Origin: Apostichopus japonicus
Taxonomy: Eukaryota; Echinodermata; Holothuroidea; Aspidochirotida; Stichopodidae
DNA: 64,000 nucleotides
Reading direction: 5' to 3'
Assembly: GCF_037975245.1 (NCBI RefSeq)
Contig: NC_092561.1
Location: 10,229,001-10,293,000, forward strand
In this document: positions 1 to 7,216 of the stretch, piece after piece
How positions within the stretch are numbered: the first letter of the stretch is position 1
Layout: every line of letters begins with the position of its first letter
Notes under the pieces: model-generated
What the model was told of the DNA's origin: nothing
Database searches by the model: none
The model's input: the letters and a program-made list of their open reading frames with translations, nothing else
Translations under genes and position numbers: made by a program

Positions 1-732
1 TCAACTTTGTACATGGTTCCACATAATTATTAATTAATTAATGATGAGTTTAAAAGACTCCAAAGGTAATAAGTGATTAACTATGGTCAGAAAACATAGG
101 TCCTAACATAGATCTAGAGAGGGAGTGAGTCTGACCACAGCAAATTTCCATTTCCTAAACAAGAAAAGACAGCAAGGGCAGTACTGGGCTGAAGGCAGTA
201 AGCATTTAGGTACAAGAACATTGCTGACAACCTGTTTTGCTTCCTGTTTAACTATAGTATGGAGCTTTACACCCCTTGATTGCAGCCCATTTTGATCCAC
301 CCTTGCATTGGTTAAATATTAATTTTAACCAGTACACTTTCAGACATGGGTACTCCAGAAATTGAGGGTGTATATGTGCTTCTGATCCACATTACTGAAA
401 CTTTTGGAGTTAAACTTAAGTTAAAAGGTTAAAATATTAATGCAAAGTTGGTGTTTGATGTACAAGGGGGATTTTAGTTCTCATGGCAAGGAATCACAAA
501 GTCATTGGCATTTTTTTCTATAAAATTTATCCTGTGGGATTCTTAAGAAAATTGAGGCCACAAATGTTAATGTCACTTTAGGGAAGGTTGTTTTCAGATC
601 AAAATGAGTTTCCAAGGAATGTGCGTGAACCCTACATAAATGAAACATATGGCTTCATTAATTAATTAATTTCAGTTCATACCCTTGTTTCAAGAATACC
701 TGAATTTAAGACTTCTTATATCAAATTATACT
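1..732. other. AT-rich non-coding flank
   Basis: No supported gene. Short TTAATTAA-type runs occur near 31-41 and 657-670. A 65-codon minus-strand open frame at 103-300 has no recognisable domain and no splice context that I can defend. Confidence 0.5.
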
Positions 733-844
733 GTTCAGTCAACAATAAGTTTCTTCAACCATTATAGTTATATGTCTTGTTGAAGTTCAGTTCATTCAAC
801 AATAAGTTTATTCACCCATGATAGTTATATATGTCTTCTTCAAG
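733..844. repeat. Two-copy tandem duplication (52 + 60 bp)
   Basis: The segment 733-784 is followed directly by a diverged second copy at 785-844. Both begin GTTCAGT, share the core CAACAATAAGTTT, and share ATAGTTATAT then ATGTCTT. The second copy carries small insertions. It looks like a simple local duplication with no coding content. Confidence 0.75.
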
Positions 845-928
845 GTCAGTGAATAAAGGTGTTCCATGTATTACAAAATACAGTATCTTTCTTTATTTCA
901 AAGGATGTGATGTCTTAGATTTTAGAAT

Positions 929-1344
929 TCCAACAGTTCTTTTCCATTTTGCCCAACACGATCTAAGAAACCCCCAACAGTTGGAAGTGGTTCAGGATTA
1001 ACCCAACATTTGGTTGTTGCAAATACCCAACAAAATCCATGAATTGTCCAACAATTGGGACAAATTTAGTATACACCCAACAGGTGGCTAAATGAACTGC
1101 TCAACAGATGGATACATTACTGGTGCCTTAACCCATACGTTGGTTAAATGATTTGCCCAACAAAATGAAAGACCCACCCAACAGTTGGGGAAATGGCTAA
1201 CCTGAACAGTTGGGTAATTCCCCTCCCAACTGTTGAGAATTTATTATACCTATTTGGGTTGGTCAATTTTTGCCCAACTTTTGAGGTTGCTGAATACATG
1301 CCCAACGTTGGTTAAAAAGTTTGCCCATTTTTTTTAACAGTGTA
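929..1344. repeat. Array of CCAAC/GTTGG palindromic motifs, possible transposon subterminal repeats
   Basis: More than fifteen CCAAC or GTTGG half-sites lie in about 400 bp. Several are arranged as CCCAACAGTTGGG-like palindromes, for example near 974-984, 1178-1187 and 1224-1234. Spacing is irregular, roughly 25-45 bp, so this is not a simple satellite. The right edge is a T-run followed by TTAACAGTG at about 1328-1342. In the other orientation that reads CACTGTTAAAA, the type of terminus seen on animal CACTA/EnSpm elements, which also carry subterminal repeat arrays. No matching left terminus was found, so a truncated or solo element end is the best guess. The half-site CAACAG also fits the Myb recognition pattern YAACNG. 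Confidence 0.55.
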
Positions 1345-1993
1345 GATTGTTAATTTTCCACTCAATTTATTAAATGGAGCTGAACGGCTGTTGAAAATGG
1401 AAACCAAGCCTGTCCTCCAGTATTCCCTTCCTATCTTCCTTTCTTGCCCTTTCCCCTCTCTCCCCTCGTATTGCCTCGATCCCCCGCCTTCACCCCTCCC
1501 TCCATAACCCCTCCCCCAGCCCTCCCTCTTTAACTTTACCCTTCCCCCTCTTTCTCACACAACTTCCACTGATCGCGCGGCACTGTTGTTGTATTGTAGG
1601 AGCCATGTTAGCTCCATGGTTGTACATATTTAGATGTTTATCAAGTTTACTTTCGTTTTCACATGATCACGAGACTGATGACACTGCGCACACCATGATC
1701 CCTTATCAATACCACAACCAGTTTTGACGACTTGCAGTATAATTCCTCATGAAGCTTTCTCATGAGTCAGTAGATATTTTTAAAAAGATACTTTTTTTTC
1801 TGGTAATAACTTGCGGAATGATTGAGATATAACATCCTGCCTGAGATTAAGAAGGTCAATTCATAATCTAATGTACTGGAGCACGGATAAAGTAGCATCG
1901 CAATAACTACTAAAAGCCTCCATATACTGGGATCACACGTGGTGTACCCGGAAGGTAAACATGCACAGGGCCTTCTTGGTATCGAAATATTAA
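1345..1993. other. Non-coding spacer with pyrimidine-rich stretch
   Basis: Positions about 1413-1560 are strongly C/T-biased on the plus strand (CCCCTCCC-type runs). The rest shows no repeat or coding signal I can support. Confidence 0.5.
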
Positions 1994-2533
1994 AAGAAAA
2001 GTCCAGGTAAAAATTTCTTTTTGACATGTTTAAGAGGAACGTAATCTAAGCATTCTGGTGAAAATTGCATTCAATTCCTATGTACCGTTTTTGAAATATT
2101 GACAGTTGAAGTTGCCACCTTTCGTACCAAAAGTGAACTTGGAGCAAACAGGTGCGACGTTACTGTTGCACACTGATAAATAATGTTTTGTTTTCCTTTA
2201 AAAAATTTGCCTAATTTTGTACTCCACGATTAGATGCATCCATAATGAGAATGTACCATAGGTATTAGTTTTTTTTTTTTTTTTTAAACTTCACATCACC
2301 TTTAGACAAACTAGTAACCCTATCCAATCCAAGATCAAATCAATAGACTGGAACATAAAGCAAAACACAAAACATTATTTGTTAGTGTGCAACTATTACA
2401 TCACACCTGTTTGCTTCAAGTTCACTTTTGGTAGAATATCAGATAAATTTAACTGTCAATATCTCAAAAACGGTACATAGGAATTGAATGCAAATTTCAA
2501 TAGAATGCTTAGATTTTGACCTGGACTATTCTT
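1994..2533. mobile_element. MITE with long (~180 bp) inverted arms, TTAA-flanked (copy 1)
   Basis: The left arm (1994 to about 2190) reappears as a diverged reverse complement in the right arm (about 2355-2533), around a central segment of about 160 bp that contains a poly-T run. The ends read AAGAAAAGTCCAGGT on the left and ACCTGGACTATTCTT on the right. They are flanked by TTAA at 1990-1993 and 2534-2537, which fits a TTAA target duplication. Shared arm landmarks include TTGCATTCAATTCCTATGTA and CAAAAGTGAACTTG. There is no transposase, so this is a non-autonomous, hairpin-forming element. A second copy lies at 27420-27696 and related sequence at about 58237-58300. Confidence 0.8.
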
Positions 2534-2655
2534 TTAACTATTTCTATTTATGCCACCTAACTATTACGTAATTTTTATTGTAATCAAAAATAGAGACGGC
2601 TCCGAGGGTGTATGTTCATTTAGGTCGGTGTGTAAGGATCTCAATTTGTCGTCGG

Positions 2656-2668
2656 CAAAAGTGAATGA
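2656..2668. repeat. SINE target-site duplication, left
   Basis: This 13-bp direct repeat CAAAAGTGAATGA is identical to the copy at 3037-3049 across the SINE. Confidence 0.88.
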
Positions 2669-3036
2669 GAGCGGTGAGGTGGCAGAACGGGAGAGTACAC
2701 GTCTGCAGTACCTGAGGTCCCTGGTTCAAACCTCGGTGTCGACACTGACACCAATTTTCACCCCGCTCCTTTCTCGTGGTAGGAAAGTGGCTACACGTGG
2801 AAAGCGGTACTCACGTCCTTCGGAGGGGACGTTAAAATTGCGGTCCCGGGAGCAGGACTACACACCCCTGCCTCGTTACTTCAGGGCACTATTCGAAAAG
2901 AGAAGGCGAGTTTCGCCGGTGTCCTTCCACGCACAAAAACTTGGAACCTCAATAATTTCCGACTAAGGATTTCCTTAGTCTGCTGAAGCACCTTCGGGTG
3001 GAAGCGTAATACGAGGTGTATCATATCATATCATAT
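2669..3036 (+). mobile_element. tRNA-derived SINE, intact, with 13-bp target-site duplications
   Basis: An RNA polymerase III promoter is visible: box A TGGCAGAACGG at 2680-2690 (fits TRGYNNANNGG) and box B GGTTCAAACCT at 2723-2733. About 230 bp of non-tRNA body follows, including a short hairpin-like GTCCTTCGGAGGGGAC at about 2816-2831. The 3' tail is a run of ATATC units ending near 3036. The element is bounded by perfect 13-bp direct repeats CAAAAGTGAATGA at 2656-2668 and 3037-3049, the signature of LINE-mediated retroposition. The 138-codon open frame across it is incidental. The SINE family is not identified; the body domain recalls the conserved central domains of metazoan SINE superfamilies. 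Confidence 0.88.
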
Positions 3037-3049
3037 CAAAAGTGAATGA
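3037..3049. repeat. SINE target-site duplication, right
   Basis: This 13-bp sequence, identical to 2656-2668, immediately follows the ATATC-repeat tail. Confidence 0.88.
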
Positions 3050-5210
3050 CCAATTACAGTGACGTAGCCTACTTTTTCCCCTCCCTCCCCCCCCCTCTAT
3101 GAACTCTATGAGCCCTCCCTCCCCCTTTAGCACGCCGCTATTGGACCACATGTTAGTGGTTTGTCAGATGTATTGTGTCAGGCTTTAAGTAAATCGGCCA
3201 AGCAAGACAGTCGATACCATGTTTAGTTTATTTTTAGGTATATTTCAAAATAGCGCCATCTAATAATGACTTCGCGCTTTAATATTATGCAGGTGATTTT
3301 TAAGTGGCGCGAAAGGATATTTCTGTTTTCTGTAGGCTTATTTTATTATTATTATCATGATTATTTTACTAACCAGAGACTCGTGATACTCATATGGCGT
3401 TGCATCGCCATGACGATACAGTTACTGTAGTATCGAAGTAAGGGGCTGGGGTTCAGAGTGGATCAAGTTGTTTGGTTTTCGTGCCTAGGCTCTCTATATC
3501 TTGGATGAGTTTTCTGACATATTATTTTTAGTTCTCTTCACTGGGCTTGGTGCTAAAAAGCCTTGTTATAAGCACTTATTACTAGCAAATCTTCTTGTTA
3601 CTAGCAAAAGCCTAGTTACTAACAAAGCACTCGCTCACTCACTGTGTATTATTAACTTAAGTAAAATGTAAATAACACTGATTGATCATCACATTCCTCC
3701 TTGAGTTGTCGACAAAAGTGGGTATGAGGAACCGATCGGCCATCTATTTAACTAAAGTATGGACTTATAGCAAACCGATAGATCAGTTCTTTATTAACGA
3801 TGCGAGCTATACACACAGTATTATGCATTCCACGCGAAGAATACACGAACTCCACTGACAACTGCCATCAGTCTTTTAATACAATAACACTAAGCTGTCC
3901 AGGCCCTCCGTCCCTTTTTTTATCAACCAACTCTAAACATGGATCCAAACTCTATCTCCAGTACCCTGTCTTTCAAATTAAAGTAATTTATTAATTCCTA
4001 GAAGGAAATATTGAGAGAGGTTGGGGTGGATAGGGTACTATTGAAAGGAAGTTGACCAATTTAGACAAATACACTATGTTAATTAGTTTCCTATATTTCG
4101 AAATTTTCAAGAATAGGCATAACAGTAATGACATGTTGCCTTCTTGACAACCCCATCCGCTCCATCTCGTGTTTTTTTTTTGTTTTTTTTTCTTCGAAAA
4201 AAAAGTTATTTTCTGTTATGCAGAACGCAACATTTCAACAACACAATGATAAACTAAAGGTAGGCCATATCTCCCTTTTTCATGCCGAGTAGTTAGTGAC
4301 TCTGCTGAAATCGTGTCAAATACATAACTTTTTGGCTCTTCAGTACATTTGACCGCCCCCAGAAGAATATCTTGGTCCGTCAGGGACCGAATCCTTTCAT
4401 AAATAATATATTTATGCTGATTTCACAGTTTGGGGCTTCATTTGGGGTTTTTGGGGGGGGGGGGTGGGGGTGCGGGAGGGTGGGGTTTCTTTCACGCTGT
4501 AGACTGGTAGCGTAAGACAGTCATATGCCTGGATGGACGAAACGTTTTAAGTTCAGCAGAAATATATTTATCCATTCATAAACGTGTTTGTAAAAAGACC
4601 ACAAGCTGATTAAGGTAAAGTGTTTTGTTTCTTGAGTCGGTCCGTCGTCGGTCAAGTAACCGAAGTTTATCGGTCAATATTCTTTAATTAGTCAATATAA
4701 CTTTATCCCTTTCTTGTTATTATAGGCATTTGTTATATGATTGATGGTTCGGTTTATCGAAATTGCTGTCTAAACTAAGTATTGATAAGCGTCGATTATC
4801 AAACAAGAAGGTTAAACGGAGAGACAGTGTAGAGGTTTTTTAACCCCATGGCGGAAATACTGGTATACTACGGTACGCGATAAGTCACCATAAGAACATG
4901 GGCACGAAAACCAACCACCTAGCGCACTCTCAACCTCTCCCCCCCCCCCCCACCAGTCCCATTAAATCGAGACAGGAACCGTCTGATCACGAGGACGTGA
5001 CGTCAAGTGAACATCACGAATCGGTCGGAAGGAATATATACTACACCCCATTTATATTGTATTTGGGAAGCTGTTTAATGTCATATTTGGCGTATAATGA
5101 TCCACATATGTGGGAACGCCAGAGTTGGTGGGGGGGGGGGGGGTATGTATTGGGGTACGTGTTTTATTATGTCCTGCAAGGTGGGGGGTTAATATCACTT
5201 GATTTGTTGT
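3050..5210. other. Non-coding spacer
   Basis: No gene is supported. It holds a 12-G run at 4453-4464, a 13-C run at 4939-4951 and a 14-G run at 5130-5143, plus short A/T runs near 4172-4204. The 127-codon plus-strand frame at 4898-5281 runs through homopolymer and TA-repeat DNA and is not credible as a protein. Confidence 0.5.
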
Positions 5211-5274
5211 TATATATATGTATATATATATATATATATGTGTATATAAATATATATATATATATATATATGTG

Positions 5275-5318
<44 letters not shown>
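5211..5318. repeat. (TA)n microsatellite on left side of retroelement
   Basis: An almost uninterrupted TA dinucleotide tract with a few GTGTATAAA interruptions. It abuts the left terminal repeat of the Penelope-like element at 5317, so it was probably the insertion target. Confidence 0.9.
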
Positions 5319-5320
<2 letters not shown>

Positions 5321-5516
5321 TAAGTGATTGGAAGTAAAACAGCCAATGTTTGGTTTTTGCAGAGCTTTCGAGCAAAACTAGCTCTTCTTCAGTGCATGAT
5401 CACCGAAAGTGACAAGGAGTAGCAGGAATTGAAACTGTTTTATAGAGAAGATGTCGGCATGGTTGTAAAGGCAAAGCGACTTACTGATTTCTGCTGAATA
5501 GAGCAGAAGTATTAGA
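5317..5516 (-). repeat. Left inverted terminal repeat of PLE (200 bp)
   Basis: Exact reverse complement of 6890-7089. It begins TAGGTAAGTGATTGG beside the TA tract and ends GAAGTATTAGA at the start of the coding remnant. It carries the hammerhead-like motif on the minus strand at 5352-5404. Confidence 0.95.
5352..5404 (-). ncRNA. Hammerhead-ribozyme-like motif in left PLE terminal repeat
   Basis: Exact reverse complement of the motif at 7002-7054; see that entry for the fold. Because the repeats are inverted, this copy would be active only in a transcript of the minus strand, running out of the element into the (TA)n tract. Confidence 0.55.
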
Positions 5517-5518
5517 CC

Positions 5519-6856
5519 CCCACGAAGAAAGAATTGGCCGAATTAATGCAACTTATCTTGACCAACAATAATCTGGTATTTGGCAACAAACACTTCCTCC
5601 AAATTCATGGCACCGCAATGGGTACCAAAATGGCACCGTCTTTTGCCAACATCTTCATGGGAAACCTCGAGAAAGAATTTTTATCTCGACAAAACTTGAA
5701 ACCACACACGTGGTTACGTTACATTGACGATATCTTTATGATATGGACCCATGGTGAGGCTAATCTAAAACTCTTCATTGATGACATAAACTCGTTTCAT
5801 CACACTATCAAATTCACTGCTGATTTTTCTGGACATGGCGTTCACTTTCTGGACACCACCGTGACCCTACAAAATGGTTCACTCAAAACAGACTTGTTCA
5901 ATAAACCCACGAACAAGCACAACCACCTCTTACCAAGCAGTTGCCATCCACGTCACTGTACCAGAAATATTCCGTACAGTCAAGCGTTGCGCATTCGACG
6001 CATTTGCTCCTCTGAAGTCGATTTTGATTCACGCACTAAAGAACTGTCACAACACCTCCTAAACAGACAGTATTTTCGGGGTACTATTGAAAATGCCATC
6101 AAAAAGGCTAAAAGCAAACCCCGTACCGAAACATTGACGTACAAAACTCGTCAAACCAGTTCCAAAAGGGTACCATTGGTTACTGAATTCCACCCTGGTC
6201 TCCCACCACTGGCTAATATCATTCAGAAGAATTTTCACCTACTTCAAGGCACCGAACGCCTGAAATCAGTATTCCCAGAATTACCTGTCATCGCTTTTAA
6301 AAGACCCAGCAACCTACGGGATATCTTAGTTCGGGCATCCTTTCGGGATGACACCCCATTAGGGGAAAGCAAAACAGAAACTACAGGATCATCGCCCTGT
6401 ACACAAAATTGCAAAACGTGCTTACTTGTCGATTCGACCGGGGCCTTTCAGAGCAACCAAACCAAACGCACGTTCCAAATTCGGCACAAAATTAACTGCC
6501 TATCCAAAAATGTCATTTACCTCATCTACTGCAATATTTGTAACTTACAATACATTGGAGAGTCAAAAAACACTCTTAGAATGAGAATGACACAACATAG
6601 ATCGGCGATCAAAACAAAAAAGATCTACCTACCTGTTGCAAATCACTTCAATCTCCAAAATCATTCAATTGAGAATTTGCGTGTTATTGCCATTGACCAG
6701 AACGATTCTTGGACAGATAAATCTAGGAAAGCGAAAGAAAATTTCTGGGAACTAAACCTAAAGACCACGGCACCATTCGGTTTAAACATCAGAAACGATT
6801 TGCCGTCCCAGATAAACCAAAACAATTCCTTTACAATTACGACGGAATCGGATTAA
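5519..6856 (+). CDS. Penelope-like element polyprotein remnant: C-terminal half of reverse transcriptase plus GIY-YIG endonuclease
   Basis: An uninterrupted frame of about 445 codons with no true start. It opens at the edge of the left terminal repeat after a TAG at 5513-5515; the first ATG is at 5546. Numbering residues from 5534, a motif B-like segment GTAMGTKMAPSFANIFMG lies at about 27-44 and the catalytic YIDD box at 63-66. A Cys cluster C289-x3-C293-x2-C296 follows. The GIY-YIG nuclease starts near residue 327 with VIYLIYC, then QYIGES, LRMRMTQHR, and the late FWEL and PFGLNI segments typical of PLE endonucleases. Complete PLE proteins run to roughly 700-900 residues and carry the fingers and first RT motifs, which are absent here. 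This copy could not support its own retrotransposition, although the nuclease domain looks intact. The stop codon lies inside the first of two tandem hairpins. Confidence 0.92.
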   Translation, partial: PTKKELAELMQLILTNNNLVFGNKHFLQIHGTAMGTKMAPSFANIFMGNLEKEFLSRQNLKPHTWLRYIDDIFMIWTHGEANLKLFIDDINSFHHTIKFTADFSGHGVHFLDTTVTLQNGSLKTDLFNKPTNKHNHLLPSSCHPRHCTRNIPYSQALRIRRICSSEVDFDSRTKELSQHLLNRQYFRGTIENAIKKAKSKPRTETLTYKTRQTSSKRVPLVTEFHPGLPPLANIIQKNFHLLQGTERLKSVFPELPVIAFKRPSNLRDILVRASFRDDTPLGESKTETTGSSPCTQNCKTCLLVDSTGAFQSNQTKRTFQIRHKINCLSKNVIYLIYCNICNLQYIGESKNTLRMRMTQHRSAIKTKKIYLPVANHFNLQNHSIENLRVIAIDQNDSWTDKSRKAKENFWELNLKTTAPFGLNIRNDLPSQINQNNSFTITTESD

Positions 6857-6885
6857 AATAATCCGACGCGGATTAAAATAATCCG
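6849..6885 (+). repeat. Two tandem 17-nt hairpins at the PLE ORF end
   Basis: CGGATTAAAATAATCCG occurs at 6849-6865 and again at 6869-6885. Each folds as a 7-bp stem (CGGATTA/TAATCCG) with an AAA loop. The ORF stop codon TAA at 6854-6856 lies in the first stem-loop. The pair sits just before the right terminal repeat. Confidence 0.85.
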
Positions 6886-6889
6886 AATT

Positions 6890-7089
6890 TCTAATACTTC
6901 TGCTCTATTCAGCAGAAATCAGTAAGTCGCTTTGCCTTTACAACCATGCCGACATCTTCTCTATAAAACAGTTTCAATTCCTGCTACTCCTTGTCACTTT
7001 CGGTGATCATGCACTGAAGAAGAGCTAGTTTTGCTCGAAAGCTCTGCAAAAACCAAACATTGGCTGTTTTACTTCCAATCACTTACCTA
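6890..7089 (+). repeat. Right inverted terminal repeat of PLE (200 bp)
   Basis: Exact reverse complement of 5317-5516. It begins TCTAATACTTCTGCTC after the tandem hairpins and ends CACTTACCTA at 7089. It holds the plus-strand hammerhead-like motif. Confidence 0.95.
7002..7054 (+). ncRNA. Hammerhead-ribozyme-like motif in right PLE terminal repeat
   Basis: Visible core: CTGAAGA at 7014-7020 (fits CUGANGA) and GAAA at 7037-7040. Stem II is GAGC 7022-7025 with GCTC 7033-7036 and a 7-nt loop. Stem III is minimal, AG/CT at 7040-7043, with C7044 in the cleavage-site position (UC). Stem I is TGCA 7010-7013 with TGCA 7045-7048, then an internal loop, then GGT 7002-7004 with ACC 7052-7054. One extra A (7021) sits between the core and stem II, which may reduce activity. 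Hammerhead motifs with a very short stem III are an established feature of PLE terminal repeats, so the context supports the call. Self-cleavage is inferred, not shown. Confidence 0.6.
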
Positions 7090-7168
7090 ATTCAATTATT
7101 GTATCTCACTCGAGATCCATAGCCTTTCTCTAAATGCAGCATAGTTGTTTAACAGTTTTTCCGTTATT

Positions 7169-7213
<45 letters not shown>
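7090..7213. repeat. Right flank of PLE ending in (TA)n microsatellite
   Basis: About 80 bp of unique sequence follows the right terminal repeat. A pure TA tract then runs from 7171 to 7213. The tract may be the far side of the original TA-rich target, or the 80 bp may be a 3' extension of the element. Confidence 0.7.

Positions 7214-7216
<3 letters not shown>

Larger units (their letters stand above)
5317..7089 (+). mobile_element. Penelope-like retroelement (PLE), 5'-truncated, with perfect 200-bp inverted terminal repeats
   Basis: A 1773-bp unit made of an inverted terminal repeat (5317-5516), the 3' part of a Penelope-type ORF (5519-6856), two short tandem hairpins (6849-6885), and the opposite terminal repeat (6890-7089). 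The two repeats are exact reverse complements over all 200 bp by direct comparison, which implies a recent insertion or a recent copying event. The ORF lacks the N-terminal reverse-transcriptase motifs, and its first codon outside the repeat touches the left repeat. This suggests that truncation and addition of the inverted repeat happened in one integration event. PLEs are known for terminal repeats in direct or inverted order and for a GIY-YIG endonuclease; both fit here. The element sits in (TA)n-rich DNA downstream of the cyclin D gene. Confidence 0.9.

Noticed and set aside
103-300. 65-codon minus-strand frame with clustered Cys
   Set aside because: No family recognised, no splice evidence and within chance length for this window.
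2550-2966. 138-codon plus-strand open frame
   Set aside because: It spans the tRNA-derived SINE and its flank; Pol III boxes and target duplications explain the sequence.
5052-5375. 107-codon minus-strand frame rich in Tyr/Ile
   Set aside because: A translation of the (TA)n microsatellite and part of the PLE terminal repeat.
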